Shown here: positions 1 to 9,420 of the stretch, piece by piece | How the letters are laid out: each line of letters begins with the position of its first letter | Numbering within the stretch: the first letter of the stretch is position 1 | NCBI RefSeq assembly: GCF_014191255.1 | Contig: NZ_JACHWH010000001.1 | Span: 2,418,001 to 2,482,000 of the forward strand | Origin: Amycolatopsis bartoniae | GTDB taxonomy: Bacteria > Actinomycetota > Actinomycetes > Mycobacteriales > Pseudonocardiaceae | Reading direction: 5' to 3' | DNA length: 64,000 nucleotides | Notes under the pieces: generated by a model | Told to the model about the DNA's origin: nothing | Database searches by the model: none | Seen by the model: the letters and a program-made list of their open reading frames with translations, nothing else | Position numbers and translations under genes: made by a program

Positions 1-416
1 GCCGCCACCACCGTCTCCCGCCGGTCGATCAGCAACCGCAGGTCCAACGCGACCTGATCCAACCTCGCCGCAGGCAAACGCGGTTCACGCAGCGCGGCCC
101 GGGCGATCGCGAGCGCGTCGATCGGGTCGGACTTGCCCCGGGTGCGGGCACTGGCCCGGCACGCGACCATCAGCTTGGGCGGTACCCACACCACCGCCGA
201 CCCCATCCCGATCAGCGTGCGCACCAGACGACCCGCCACCGCACGCCCGTCTTCCACCGCCCACCGCCGCTGCCCGAACCGCCCGGCCCACACCCACAAC
301 CGCAACACCCCGGCCTCGTCAGCCGCCACCGTCACCTGACCGAGCTTGCGACCCACCTCGTCCACCGCGACCGCGGTATGGGTGTGCTTGTGCGGATCAA
401 TCCCAATGACCACCAT
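1..416 (-). CDS. IS110-family transposase, N-terminal part, cut by the window edge
   Basis: The frame opens with ATG at 416 and runs off the left edge after about 138 codons. It starts MVVIGIDPHKHTH, the usual opening of the RuvC-like DEDD catalytic domain of IS110 transposases. The first catalytic Asp is in IGIDPHK, a Glu-Asp lies in AVEDGR, and the acidic pair is in SDPIDALAIARA. The C-terminal Tnp_20 domain would lie beyond the edge. IS110 elements normally lack clear terminal inverted repeats, so no element end can be placed. The 223 bp between this gene and the IclR gene (417-639) show nothing gene-like. Whether the copy is intact cannot be judged from this window. Confidence 0.85.
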   Translation of the reverse strand, partial: MVVIGIDPHKHTHTAVAVDEVGRKLGQVTVAADEAGVLRLWVWAGRFGQRRWAVEDGRAVAGRLVRTLIGMGSAVVWVPPKLMVACRASARTRGKSDPIDALAIARAALREPRLPAARLDQVALDLRLLIDRRETVVA

Positions 417-639
417 GGTTCTCGCGTGTCCTTCCACTCCAGGGCAGGCATGCACCCCGGGCCAGGCTGGACGGACACACCTCAGTCGAGTTGATGGATG
501 GCGTCTCGTCCACGCTTCTATCAAGTCACGCCCAGCCGGCCCGGGACCCCGGCCACGCTGGACAATTCTTCGCCAAGCCAACCACCAACACGCAGGTGAC
601 AGCGCCCTTGAGAGTCACCACGCAACCGAGGACCAGACC

Positions 640-1437
640 CTAACCGCCACACGACGGCACCAACACCCCACCACTGAGCGCCCTTGGTGCTCCGAGGTTC
701 CGCGAGATCCCCCGTGCCGCCGCGCGGACGGCCGGGACCAGGGTGCGCGGCTCGACTCCGCGGACCGGGACCACGATCGAAATCGCCGCCACCACGCTGT
801 CCTCCGGGCCGTACACCGGGGCCGCGACGGAGAGGGACACCATCTCCACTTGGCGGTCGCTCACCACGAAACCGTCGCGCCGGACGTCGGCCAGTACGCG
901 GCGCAGCTCGTCCGCCGTGTCGATCGTCTTCGGCGTGTACGTCTTGAGCGGGCCGGCCAGCACCTGTTCCTGCACGTCGACCGGGGCGTGGGCCAGCAGC
1001 ACCAGACCCACCCCCGTCGCGTGGGCCGCCAGCCTGCCGCCGGCGCGGGACATGATGCTCACCGCGTTGCGGCCGGAAATCCGTTCCACGTAGACAACTT
1101 CCGGCGCGTCAAGCACCGCCAGCTGCACGTTCTCGTGCGTCGCCTCGTAGAGGTCCTCCAGGAACGGCATCGCGGCCTCCCGCAGGCCCATGCCGCGCGG
1201 CGACAGCGACGCCACCTCCCACAGCCACAGGCCGACCCGGTACCGCCCGTCCTCCTGCCGCTCCAGCGCCCCGCGCCGGGCCAGCTCGCCGACGATCCGG
1301 TGCGTCGTCGACAGCGGCAGCCCGGCCCGGCGGCTGAGGTCCGAAAGGCTCAGCGCGGGCCGGTCCGGGCTGAACGCGCCGAGGACGGCCAGCACCCGGT
1401 CGACCACCGAAGGCGCCTGTGCCGAGGTGTGCCGCAT
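640..1437 (-). CDS. IclR-family transcriptional regulator
   Basis: 265 aa, the normal IclR length. An N-terminal winged helix (about residues 8-65) carries SLSDLSRRAGLPLSTTHRIV as its recognition region. The C-terminal IclR effector domain (about 85-250) contains NVQLAVLDAPEVVYVERI and a conserved Ser/Val stretch near residue 200. It lies 9 bp downstream of a MetE-like gene on the same strand, so it may regulate that gene and the permease upstream. Its ATG is preceded at exactly six bases by TAGCCT, a TANNNT -10 box that overlaps the stop codon of the MetE-like gene. It may therefore also be transcribed alone as a leaderless mRNA. The effector is unknown. Confidence 0.9.
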   Translation of the reverse strand: MRHTSAQAPSVVDRVLAVLGAFSPDRPALSLSDLSRRAGLPLSTTHRIVGELARRGALERQEDGRYRVGLWLWEVASLSPRGMGLREAAMPFLEDLYEATHENVQLAVLDAPEVVYVERISGRNAVSIMSRAGGRLAAHATGVGLVLLAHAPVDVQEQVLAGPLKTYTPKTIDTADELRRVLADVRRDGFVVSDRQVEMVSLSVAAPVYGPEDSVVAAISIVVPVRGVEPRTLVPAVRAAARGISRNLGAPRALSGGVLVPSCGG

Positions 1438-1443
1438 CGGAAA

Positions 1444-1449
1444 AGGCTA
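1444..1449 (-). promoter_or_regulatory. Putative -10 box (TAGCCT) of a leaderless iclR transcript
   Basis: On the minus strand TAGCCT is followed by six bases and then the ATG at 1437. This TANNNT-N6-ATG layout places the transcription start on the A of ATG. The box includes the TAG stop of the upstream gene. No convincing -35 was identified. Confidence 0.45.
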
Positions 1450-2568
1450 ACCCCAGACCGACGCGGCGGTCTCCACGATCCGCTCCAGCTTCGCCTTCTG
1501 CTGGTCCTGCGTCAGGTCGTTGCCCTCCTCCGTCGACGAGAACCCGCACTGCGGCGACAGGCACAGCTGCTCCACGTCGACGTACTGCGACGCGCCTTCG
1601 ATGCGCCGCCGCAACGAGTCCACGCTCTCCAGCTCCCCGCGTTTGGTCGTGACGAGCCCCAGCACGACGTACTTGCCCTTCGGCACGAACCGCAGCGGCT
1701 CGAACCCGCCGGAGCGCTCGTCGTCGAACTCCAGGAAGTACCCGTCCACGTTCAGCTCGTTGAACAGCGCGTCCGCCACGAAGTCGTACCCGCCCTGCGC
1801 GACCCACGACGAACGGAAGTTCCCTCGGCACAGGTGGGTGGTGACGGTCAGCCCCTCCGGGCGCCCGGCGAGCGCGGCGTTCATCGTCTTGATGTTGCGC
1901 ACGTGCTGCTTGTCCGGGTCCCCGCCCATCTTCGCGACGAGCGCGCGCTGCTCGGGGTCGTTGAGGTACGCGAGGCTCGTGTCGTCGAGCTGGAGGTACG
2001 TGCAGCCCAGCGCCGCCATGCCGGCGATCTCCTTGGCGTACGCGGCGGCGAGGTCCTCGTAGAACTCTTCGAGGTCCGGGTACACCGACTCGCTCACGGC
2101 CGCCCGGCCGCCGCGGTAGTACACCATGCTCGGCGAGGGAATGGTCTGCTTCGGCGTGATCCGTCCATCCACAATGGACTTGAGGAACTCGAAGTGCTGC
2201 CCGAAGATCACGCCGTCGAGCCGGACCTTGTCGTGCACCTTCAGCCCGGCGGGGTTGAACTCGATGTCCCCGGCGGCGTTGTGGAACTTGACGTGCAGCT
2301 GTTCTTCGCTCTTGCCGATGCCGCCCAGCTGGTAGATGAAGTCCATGTGCCAGGACGCGCGGCGGAACTCGCCGTCGGTGGCGGACTGCAGCCCGGCGGC
2401 GCGCTGCAGCTCGACCACCCCGCGGATGGCCTCGTCCTCGACGGCGCGGAGCTGGTCGGCGGTGATGCTTCCTTCGGCGAACTTCGTCCGTGCCTCGTGC
2501 AGCTCGGCGGGACGGAGCAGGCTGCCGACGTGATCGGCGCGGAACGGCGGTGTCGTGCGCGGAGTCAT
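1447..2568 (-). CDS. Cobalamin-independent methionine synthase-like methyltransferase (single catalytic domain)
   Basis: 373 aa, about half the length of MetE. It corresponds to the C-terminal catalytic barrel only, as in archaeal-type and paralogous MetE-like proteins. The zinc site of the family is complete: His and Cys in THLCRGN, Glu in YFLEFDDE and Cys in LSPQCGFSS. The N-terminal half of MetE, which helps bind polyglutamylated folate, is absent, so the methyl donor need not be methyltetrahydrofolate. The ATG at 2568 has GAAGGA about eight bases upstream. The gene lies 38 bp after the permease and 9 bp before the IclR gene on the same strand. A role in using a methylated thiol or amino-acid derivative imported by the permease is inference. 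Confidence 0.8.
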   Translation of the reverse strand: MTPRTTPPFRADHVGSLLRPAELHEARTKFAEGSITADQLRAVEDEAIRGVVELQRAAGLQSATDGEFRRASWHMDFIYQLGGIGKSEEQLHVKFHNAAGDIEFNPAGLKVHDKVRLDGVIFGQHFEFLKSIVDGRITPKQTIPSPSMVYYRGGRAAVSESVYPDLEEFYEDLAAAYAKEIAGMAALGCTYLQLDDTSLAYLNDPEQRALVAKMGGDPDKQHVRNIKTMNAALAGRPEGLTVTTHLCRGNFRSSWVAQGGYDFVADALFNELNVDGYFLEFDDERSGGFEPLRFVPKGKYVVLGLVTTKRGELESVDSLRRRIEGASQYVDVEQLCLSPQCGFSSTEEGNDLTQDQQKAKLERIVETAASVWG

Positions 2569-2606
2569 GCCCCGATCCTTCGCCCAACCCGGGGCCGGGG
2601 CAACCC

Positions 2607-4517
2607 TCAGCCGACGTGCACGAGCGGGCGCCGCTCCGGATCCCGCTCCGCCCGGCGCAGCACCTCGCGCGTCACCGGCGGCACGTCGCCGTCGCCGGAG
2701 AACAGGTAGCGCACGAGGAACTTGAACGGGTTGCCCTCGGTCCAGCCGAAGTACACGTGCGGCCGGATGCCCGTCTCGTCGCGGATCTTCAGCAGGATCG
2801 CGGCGATGGCGTTGGCGATCGACGGGCTCTGCACGCGCAGGATCCGGTAGCCGTAGCGCTTCTCGCCGTGGACGTGCAGCGTCGACTCGAACTCCGACGC
2901 GTCCGAAATGGTGACTTCGAGGAACACCGGCGGGCAGTCGTGCGGGAGGTGGCTGTTCTCGCGCGCCTCCTGCTCCTTGTCGCGGTACTCTTCCTCGTTC
3001 CGCGCGTCCGGTTCGTTCGCGATGATCCGGACGTGTCCGCTGCGGACTGCCTTGTCGAGGATGCGCCGGGCAGCGGCGTCGAACTCGACGTCCACCGCAC
3101 GAAGTTCCAGCGAACGGGTGGCGCGCGAGACCAGTGAGGTCGCGATGATCGCGAGGATGAAGAACGCGGCGATCTTCACGCCGTCCGGGCGCTCCACGAT
3201 GTTCGCGACGGTGGTGTAGACGAAGACGACAGTGATCAGCGCGTAGGCCGCGAAGGCCACGCGCCGGCCGCGGCGCCACGCCGACAGGGTCACCGCGAGC
3301 GCCGCCGACGAGATCAGCACCAGCACGCCCGTCGCGTAGGCGCCACCCTGCGCGTCCACGCTCGCGTCGAAGATCCAGGTGATCACGAACGCGATCACCG
3401 CGATCACGATCACCAACGGCCGGGTGGCGGCCGCCCAGCTGGGCGCCATGCCGTAACGCGGCAGGTACCGCGGGACCAGGTTGAGCAGCCCGGCCATCGC
3501 CGACGCACCGGCGAACCACAGGATCGCGATCGTGCTCGCGTCGTAGACGGTGCCGAACGCGTTGCCGAGGTACTCGTGCGCCACGTAGGCCAAGGCACGG
3601 CCACTCGCGCTGCCGCCCTCCTCGAACTCCCGCTGCGGGATCAGGACCGTGGTGGCGAAGCTGCTGGTGATCAGGAACGCGCTCATGACCAGCGCGGCGG
3701 TGGTGAGCAGGCGGCGCGTGTTGCGGATGCGGCCGCGCAGCGGGTCGTCCCCACCGCCCTGGACCAGCGGCATCACGGACACGCCGGTCTCGAACCCGGA
3801 CAGGCCCAGCGCGAGCTTCGGGAACACCAGCAGCGACACGCCGACCATCGCCCACACGCTGCCGTGTTGCGTGACCAGCAGGTTCTTCCAGTCGACGACG
3901 AGGTGCGGGCTGGTGAAGACGTGGACGAGCGCGTCCACCACCACGACGACGTTCAGCGCGAGGTAGATCCCGACGAGCGTGACGGCGACCCCGATGGCCT
4001 CGGCGAACCCCTTGAGGAACACCGCGCCGAGCAGGGCGATCAGCAGGAGCGTGAGCAGCATGTTCTCGCCGTGCAGCCAGCTGGGCACGTACGGGTTCTG
4101 CACCGCGTGCTCGGCGGCGTCCGCGGCCGACAGCGTGATGGTGATGACGAAGTCCGTCGCGGCGAACCCGAGCAGCGCCAGCACCAGCAGCTTGCCCTTC
4201 CACCGCGCCAGCAGCTTCTCCAGCATCGCGAGCGAGCCCTGCCCGTGCGGGCTCTCCGCGGCCACGCGGCGGTAGATCGGCAGCGCGCCGGCCAGCGTCA
4301 GCACGATGAGCACGACCGTCGCGAGCGGCGACAGCAGCCCGGCCGCGACCGCGGCGATGCCCGGCTGGTAGCCGAGCGTGGAGAAGTAGTCCACCCCGGT
4401 GAGGCACATGACCTTCCACCACGGGTGGCTCCGCTCGGCGGCCTGTTCCCGCCCGTCGCCGGACAGCTGGCGGCCCCGCTTGTGCTCCCCTTCGAGCAGC
4501 CACTCCCTGACCGTCAC
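2607..4517 (-). CDS. APC-superfamily amino acid permease with C-terminal soluble domain
   Basis: 636 aa from the GTG at 4517, chosen because GGAAGGGG sits just upstream. A longer in-frame ATG at 4610 would lie inside a terminator hairpin. About twelve hydrophobic segments span residues 30-480. The first contains [15 protein letters not shown], typical of the APC fold substrate site. The last 140 residues or so are soluble and contain [20 protein letters not shown] and a conserved stretch ending [11 protein letters not shown], as in actinobacterial APC permeases with a cytoplasmic tail. It is the first gene of a likely unit with the MetE-like enzyme and the IclR regulator. The substrate is not evident. 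Confidence 0.8.
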   Translation of the reverse strand: MTVREWLLEGEHKRGRQLSGDGREQAAERSHPWWKVMCLTGVDYFSTLGYQPGIAAVAAGLLSPLATVVLIVLTLAGALPIYRRVAAESPHGQGSLAMLEKLLARWKGKLLVLALLGFAATDFVITITLSAADAAEHAVQNPYVPSWLHGENMLLTLLLIALLGAVFLKGFAEAIGVAVTLVGIYLALNVVVVVDALVHVFTSPHLVVDWKNLLVTQHGSVWAMVGVSLLVFPKLALGLSGFETGVSVMPLVQGGGDDPLRGRIRNTRRLLTTAALVMSAFLITSSFATTVLIPQREFEEGGSASGRALAYVAHEYLGNAFGTVYDASTIAILWFAGASAMAGLLNLVPRYLPRYGMAPSWAAATRPLVIVIAVIAFVITWIFDASVDAQGGAYATGVLVLISSAALAVTLSAWRRGRRVAFAAYALITVVFVYTTVANIVERPDGVKIAAFFILAIIATSLVSRATRSLELRAVDVEFDAAARRILDKAVRSGHVRIIANEPDARNEEEYRDKEQEARENSHLPHDCPPVFLEVTISDASEFESTLHVHGEKRYGYRILRVQSPSIANAIAAILLKIRDETGIRPHVYFGWTEGNPFKFLVRYLFSGDGDVPPVTREVLRRAERDPERRPLVHVG

Positions 4518-4574
4518 CCGGACCCCTTCCCCAACCGTGCGTCGGGGCCATGATCCCGGATCGCGGGCAGCGGC

Positions 4575-4613
4575 GCCGTGAAGGGCATCCGGGGGGCGGA
4601 CGCCCTTCACGGC
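4575..4613 (-). terminator. Hairpin terminator after the ketosynthase gene
   Basis: A perfect 12-bp stem, GCCGTGAAGGGC at 4575-4586 with GCCCTTCACGGC at 4602-4613, encloses a 15-base loop. It starts 7 bases past the ketosynthase stop on the minus strand and separates that gene from the permease. No U-run follows, as is common in high-GC actinobacteria. Confidence 0.6.
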
Positions 4614-4619
4614 CCGTGC

Positions 4620-5777
4620 TCACGCGGGCGGGGCAAGGACGACGACCGAGTTGTGGCCACCCATGCCGAGCGAGGACTTCACGGTCAGCCCGTCCTCGAC
4701 CGGCGTCTTCCCGTTGAGCAGCTGCGGGTGCCCGGGAGCCACCGCCGGCGGCGCCGGGATGCACCCGCGGTCGTACCCGAGCGCGGCCACCGCCGTCTCG
4801 ACCGCCGAGGCCGCGCCCTGGCAGTGCCCGACGAGCGGCTTGACCGAGTAGATCCGGGTCTCCGGCTCGAACAGCTCCTCCAGGATGGTCGCCTCCGCCC
4901 GGTCGCACTGCGCCGTGCCGGGGCCGTGCGCGTTGAGGTACCGGACGGCCGCGGCGGGCACCCCGGCGTTGGCCAGCGCGTCGCGGAAGCACCCGCGGAT
5001 CTCCTGGAGGCTCGGGTCGATCGACGTCACGTGGTGGGCGTCGTGCGACATCGCGCCGCCGAGGGCCAGCGCGTACGGCCGCTCCGCGTTCTTCGACAGG
5101 ACGAACGAGACGGACGCTTCACCCATGCTGAACCCGCGGCTGCCCTCCTGGAACGGGCGGCACGCGTCGAGCGGTTCGGCGTCGGTGATCGCGACCCCGA
5201 GCCGTTCGAAGTGCAGCACGTTCTCCGGTACCAGCGAGAGGTCGGTCGCGACGAACACCACGTCGTCGACGATTCCGCCGTCCAGCCAGGCCTTGGCGGT
5301 GAGCAGTCCGGCGTTGCCGGAGGCGCACATCGCCGAGACGTTCATCGCGGGCCCGTGGAAGCCGTACTCCTGCATGAAGGTCGACATCGGGGTGGACGGC
5401 ATCAACGCGAGGTAGTCCCTCGATTTGAGGGTCTGGCGCTGGAGGTAGAACTCGCGCCAGAGGTCCACCTCGCCGAGGACCACGGCGTGCAGGAGGCCGA
5501 CCCGGCGTCCCGGGTGCCAGCCGCGCTGCTCGGCGTCGGCGATGGCTTCCCTGGCGGCGGCCCGCATGGCCCTGGCGAACCGGCTGGTCCCGTCGGCCGG
5601 GTTCCCGCCGTCCGGCACCTTCGCCACCAAGGCCGTTTCGTTCTCACCGGCCCCGTAACCGCCGTGCAGGCCGGCCGCCGCCTTCCCGGAGATCAGCCCC
5701 TCCCACAGCACCTCACGACCCCAGCCGTAGCCGGTGACCGCTCCGATTCCGCAGATTCCCGTTGCTCGCGCGCTCAT
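4620..5777 (-). CDS. Stand-alone beta-ketoacyl synthase (KAS I/II type)
   Basis: 385 aa, slightly short for a FabF-like synthase (about 410). The Cys-His-His triad is complete: nucleophile in SAMCASGNAG (near residue 152), then LNAHGPGTAQ (near 284) and PLVGHCQGA (near 318). The C-terminal glycine loop is SSLGMGGHNS. It would catalyse decarboxylative condensation of acyl units in the cytoplasm. No acyl carrier protein, malonyltransferase or reductase is adjacent. It sits alone between a terminator and the divergent GGDEF/EAL gene, so the substrate and carrier cannot be deduced. GAAGGGG precedes the ATG by about nine bases. It could be a diverged fatty-acid KAS or an orphan secondary-metabolism synthase. 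Confidence 0.8.
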   Translation of the reverse strand: MSARATGICGIGAVTGYGWGREVLWEGLISGKAAAGLHGGYGAGENETALVAKVPDGGNPADGTSRFARAMRAAAREAIADAEQRGWHPGRRVGLLHAVVLGEVDLWREFYLQRQTLKSRDYLALMPSTPMSTFMQEYGFHGPAMNVSAMCASGNAGLLTAKAWLDGGIVDDVVFVATDLSLVPENVLHFERLGVAITDAEPLDACRPFQEGSRGFSMGEASVSFVLSKNAERPYALALGGAMSHDAHHVTSIDPSLQEIRGCFRDALANAGVPAAAVRYLNAHGPGTAQCDRAEATILEELFEPETRIYSVKPLVGHCQGAASAVETAVAALGYDRGCIPAPPAVAPGHPQLLNGKTPVEDGLTVKSSLGMGGHNSVVVLAPPA

Positions 5778-5967
5778 CGCACTCGCCCCTTCTCGTGATT
5801 GGCTCTACGATCCGTTCGGAAGAAACGGACCCAAAGGGGCCAACGACCGCCGACTCCGGTCACTTGCACGTGGCAAGCTGGCAGCGGCAGGAAGGTGCTT
5901 TTGCCCCACTGACCTCCGCCGAACGGAGTAACGACGGCGGTGGGGTGAATCGGCGGATCGGACGATC

Positions 5968-8697
5968 ATGGACGCAAACGCCAACAGCGCGGAGGGTCGC
6001 AGCGGCGTGTCACTGGAGAACGAGGTCATCGACCTGGCGCTGTCCGCGGGCCGCGGCATCGTCTGGTCGCTGGACTTCGCCTCCGACCGGCTGTCGTGGG
6101 GGCCGGGTTTGGACACCCTGCTCGGCGTGTCCGGCGGGGACGACGCCGAGATCCGGGCGCGGCTGGCGGAGCTGATCAAACCACTCGTGCTCGCCTCCCG
6201 CACCACGGAGCTGTGGAAGGACCTCGACCTGGAGCAGCCCTACGAGACGCCGGACGGTGACCTGCGCTGGCTGCGGTTCACGGCCCGCCGGAACGAGGAG
6301 CACCTGCTGGGGATCGCCCACAACGTCACCGACCGGCACGAGGACAGGCGTGAGCTGGCCGACCTCGCCGACCGCTACCGGCTGCTGGTCGAGCTGAGCC
6401 CCGACATGATCGCCGTGCACCAGGACGGCGCGCTCGTCTACGCCAACCCGGCGGCCGTGCGGTTCGCCGGCGGGGAGTCGCCCGCGGCGTTGCTGGGGCG
6501 GCCCATCACGGACTTCGTGGACACGCGGTCGAAGACGGAGATGCTCGGCAGGCTCAAGCGCCTGTCCGAACCGGGCGCCACCACCGAACCCGCCGAGGCG
6601 GTGTTCGTGCGACCCGACGGCACCAGCTGCCCGATGGAGGTCGTGTCCGTCCGCACGACGTGGGCGGGCCGCCCCGCCTACCAGGTGATCATGCGCGACG
6701 TCAGCGCGCAGAAGGCCGCGGAGGCGGCGCTGCGCTACCAGGCGGCGCTCGTCCAGCACGTCAGCGACGCGATCATCGCCACCGACGCGAAGGGCCGCGT
6801 GACCAGCTGGAACCCGGCCGCGGAGACCATCTACGGCCTGCCGTCGGGTGGGGCACTGGGGCGACGGGTGAGCGAGCTGGTCGGCGCGCAGCTGGACCCG
6901 GGGGCGGTGATCCGGGCGGGCGGGGTGAGCCAGCAGACGCACCGGGCGGCCGACGGCGCGGCGCTCACGGTCCGCGTCTCGGCGGCCGAGATGGACGACG
7001 GCTACGTGCTGGTGTGCGCGGACGAGACCGCCCGCCGCCGCGCGGAGCGGCAGTACAGCACCGTGGTGGCCTCGCTCGACGAGGGCGTGCTGGTGATCAG
7101 CCCCGGTGGCACCGTGCTGTCGGCGAACCCGGCGGCGGAGCGGATCCTGGGCGTGCCGGAGTCGGCGATGCTCGGCTCGTCGCCGCACGAGTGGCCGATC
7201 TACGACGAGTCCGGCAAGCGCATGTCGCCGAGTGAGTACCCGTCGGCGCAGGTCCGCCGGACGGGGATCGCGCAGCAGGGCCGCGTGATGCGCGTGCTGC
7301 GCCGCGACGGCCACAACGTGTGGCTGTCGGCGTCCTGCCGCGCGATGAACCCGGAGGACACCGACTACAGCGCGTACGTGCTGTCGTTCACCGACATCAC
7401 CGAGCGCCGCGCGATCGGCGAGCGCCTGGAGCACGACGCGACGCACGACCCGCTGACGGGGCTCGCGAACCGGACGCTGGTGCTGGACGAGCTGAGCGCG
7501 CGGCTGCACGGGCCGCGCCGGGCGTCCACCGCGGTGCTGTTCATCGACCTCGACAAGTTCAAGGTCATCAACGACTCGCTCGGGCACTCGGTGGGCGACC
7601 GCGTGCTGCGGATCGCCGGCGAGCGGCTGCGCCGCACGGTGCGCCGCGACGACGTCGTGGGCAGGCTCGGCGGCGACGAGTTCGTGGTGATCGCGTCGGG
7701 CGTGCACGGTGATCCCGAGGTGCGCGCGCTGACCGAGCACCTGCGGGACTCGCTCAGCAGGCCCATCTCCGTCGACGGCCGGAAGTTGCATGTGGACGCC
7801 AGCATCGGCATCGTGCTCGCGGCGGGCGGCGACCCGCGAGCGGCGGACGAGCTGCTGCGTGACGCCGATGTCGCGATGTACCAGGCGAAGACGCTCGGCC
7901 GCGGCCGGTACGAGTTCTTCGACGTCGAGCTGCGGCGCCGGATGCAGCGGCGGCTGCGGCTGGAGCAGGACCTGCGCGACGCGGTGCGGCTCGGCAAGCT
8001 GTGGGCGGCCTACCAGCCGGTGGTCGACCTGCGCAGCGGCAAGATGGTCGCGGTCGAGGGGCTGCTGCGCTGGACGCATCCGGTGCACGGCGCCGTGCCG
8101 CCCGCCGAGTTCATTCCGCTGGCCGAGGAGAGCGACCTGATCCGCCAGCTGGGCTCGCACGTGCTGCGGATGACCACGCACGAGCTCGCCGCCCGCCGCA
8201 GGAGCGGGCTCGACGTCGAGCTCAAGATCAACCTGTCCACGCGGCAGCTCGACGACCCCGGGCTGGTGCCCGAGGTGGAGGAGGCGCTGCGCACCACGGG
8301 CCTGCCCGCGAAGGCGCTGTGCCTGGAGATCACCGAAAGCGCGCTGATGCGGGACTCCGCGCTGGCCGGGGAGACACTGGCGGCGCTGCGCGAGATCGGG
8401 GTGCGGCTGGCGATCGACGACTTCGGCACCGGCTACTCGTCGCTCGCACAGCTGCAACGGCTCACTTTGGACACATTGAAGATCGACCGCTCCTTCGTCA
8501 TGCGCCTCGGCGAATCCGCCGACGCGGAGGCGATCGTGCGGAGCATCATCGCGATGGCCCACGCCGTGAAACTGACCGTGGTGGCCGAGGGCGTGGAGCA
8601 CCAGGGGCAGCTGGACCTGTTGCGGGAGCTGGACTGCGACCAGGCTCAGGGTTACTACCTCGGCAAGCCGATGCCCGCTCGGGAGCTCTGGGGCTGA
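5968..8697 (+). CDS. PAS-GGDEF-EAL cyclic-di-GMP signalling protein
   Basis: 909 aa with no membrane segment. A PAS-like N-terminus is followed by further PAS domains (about 130-250, 255-360 and 365-480). The diguanylate cyclase domain has LGGDEFVVI near residue 568. An RxxD inhibitory site (RRDD) lies five residues before the motif. The phosphodiesterase domain begins with EGLLRW in place of EAL and keeps INLSTRQL, EITESAL, DDFGTGYSS, KIDRSF and AEGVE, so both activities look possible. PAS domains probably supply sensing. It is transcribed divergently from the ketosynthase across a 190-bp gap. A strong hairpin follows the stop, so it appears monocistronic. Confidence 0.92.
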   Translation: MDANANSAEGRSGVSLENEVIDLALSAGRGIVWSLDFASDRLSWGPGLDTLLGVSGGDDAEIRARLAELIKPLVLASRTTELWKDLDLEQPYETPDGDLRWLRFTARRNEEHLLGIAHNVTDRHEDRRELADLADRYRLLVELSPDMIAVHQDGALVYANPAAVRFAGGESPAALLGRPITDFVDTRSKTEMLGRLKRLSEPGATTEPAEAVFVRPDGTSCPMEVVSVRTTWAGRPAYQVIMRDVSAQKAAEAALRYQAALVQHVSDAIIATDAKGRVTSWNPAAETIYGLPSGGALGRRVSELVGAQLDPGAVIRAGGVSQQTHRAADGAALTVRVSAAEMDDGYVLVCADETARRRAERQYSTVVASLDEGVLVISPGGTVLSANPAAERILGVPESAMLGSSPHEWPIYDESGKRMSPSEYPSAQVRRTGIAQQGRVMRVLRRDGHNVWLSASCRAMNPEDTDYSAYVLSFTDITERRAIGERLEHDATHDPLTGLANRTLVLDELSARLHGPRRASTAVLFIDLDKFKVINDSLGHSVGDRVLRIAGERLRRTVRRDDVVGRLGGDEFVVIASGVHGDPEVRALTEHLRDSLSRPISVDGRKLHVDASIGIVLAAGGDPRAADELLRDADVAMYQAKTLGRGRYEFFDVELRRRMQRRLRLEQDLRDAVRLGKLWAAYQPVVDLRSGKMVAVEGLLRWTHPVHGAVPPAEFIPLAEESDLIRQLGSHVLRMTTHELAARRRSGLDVELKINLSTRQLDDPGLVPEVEEALRTTGLPAKALCLEITESALMRDSALAGETLAALREIGVRLAIDDFGTGYSSLAQLQRLTLDTLKIDRSFVMRLGESADAEAIVRSIIAMAHAVKLTVVAEGVEHQGQLDLLRELDCDQAQGYYLGKPMPARELWG

Positions 8698-8700
8698 GCA

Positions 8701-8741
8701 CTGCGTGACCGGAACGCCCCCTGCGCGCTCCGGTCACGCAG
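8701..8741. terminator. Terminator between the GGDEF/EAL and tetR genes
   Basis: A perfect 13-bp stem (CTGCGTGACCGGA at 8701-8713, TCCGGTCACGCAG at 8729-8741) with a 15-base loop starts three bases after the GGDEF/EAL stop. It lies between two convergent genes and could serve both. Confidence 0.75.
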
Positions 8742-8793
8742 AACTGCGCAGAAATATACCGGCGCGCACGTATGTACTGTCCACTCGGGAGGG

Positions 8794-9408
8794 TCAGGAC
8801 CGCCCGATCGCGTCAGCCACCGCCTGTTCGACCTCACCGCGGGTGACCGTCCACAAAGTCCCCGTCGTCCGGCCGCTCGACACGAAGCTCATCAGCAGCA
8901 CCCCGCGGATGGCCGCGAGCGCGGTGAGCAGCACCGCCGTACCCCGCGGCCTGCTGAGGAAATCGGGCACGACCTCGTTGACGATCTCGCCGATTCCCGT
9001 GGTGAGGAGCCGGTTGAAGCGCGTGACGTGCCGGCGCAGCTCGGGATCGGTGCGGCTGCCCAGCCACAGCTCCAGCACCGCGAGGAACGGCTTGCTGTCG
9101 TGCATCGCCCACAGCCGGTCCACCAGTGCCATCACGGTTTCCGCCTCGGTGGGCCGGTGCGGCGGCTCGGCGCGGAACTCCGTCAGGACGCGGCCGGTGG
9201 CGTGCTCCAGCCCGGCGACCACGAGCTCCGCCTTGGTGGCGAAGTAGTGCGCCTGGGCGCCCCGTGTCACACCGGCGCGCGCGGCGATCTGCGCGGCGGT
9301 GACGTTGGAATAGCCGTACTCGACGAGGCACTCGACGGTCGCCTCCAGCAGCGCGGTGCGGGTGGCCGCCCGCCGCTCCGCCTGGGTGCGCCGCTTAACG
9401 CCAGCCAT
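8794..9408 (-). CDS. TetR-family transcriptional regulator
   Basis: 204 aa. The N-terminal helix-turn-helix (about residues 12-60) contains TAAQIAARAGVTRGAQAHYF, the TetR recognition helix region. The C-terminal ligand domain includes FLAVLELWLGSRTDPELR, as in TetR_C subgroups. On its strand TAAAGT stands six bases before the ATG, suggesting a leaderless mRNA. No divergent partner starts within 400 bp, so the target is unclear. The nearest gene upstream is the small membrane-protein pair at 9820. Confidence 0.88.
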   Translation of the reverse strand: MAGVKRRTQAERRAATRTALLEATVECLVEYGYSNVTAAQIAARAGVTRGAQAHYFATKAELVVAGLEHATGRVLTEFRAEPPHRPTEAETVMALVDRLWAMHDSKPFLAVLELWLGSRTDPELRRHVTRFNRLLTTGIGEIVNEVVPDFLSRPRGTAVLLTALAAIRGVLLMSFVSSGRTTGTLWTVTRGEVEQAVADAIGRS

Positions 9409-9414
9409 CAGGCC

Positions 9415-9420
9415 ACTTTA
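9415..9420 (-). promoter_or_regulatory. Putative -10 box (TAAAGT) of leaderless tetR
   Basis: TAAAGT is followed by GGCCTG and then the ATG at 9408 on the minus strand, the TANNNT-N6-ATG layout. Confidence 0.5.

Noticed and set aside
2569-2606. SAM or cobalamin riboswitch ahead of the MetE-like gene
   Set aside because: The gap to the permease is only 38 bp and holds nothing but a ribosome-binding site.
346-2709. Long plus-strand open frame opposite the IclR and MetE-like genes
   Set aside because: It is an antisense shadow caused by high third-position G+C. It is Arg/His/Pro-rich with no recognisable domain, while the opposite strand encodes clear families.
4518-4610. Longer N-terminus for the APC permease starting at 4610
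   Set aside because: It would begin within the ketosynthase terminator hairpin and lacks a ribosome-binding site; the GTG at 4517 has a good one.
6010-8601. Long minus-strand open frame opposite the GGDEF/EAL gene
   Set aside because: It is an antisense shadow; the plus strand carries intact PAS, GGDEF and EAL motifs.
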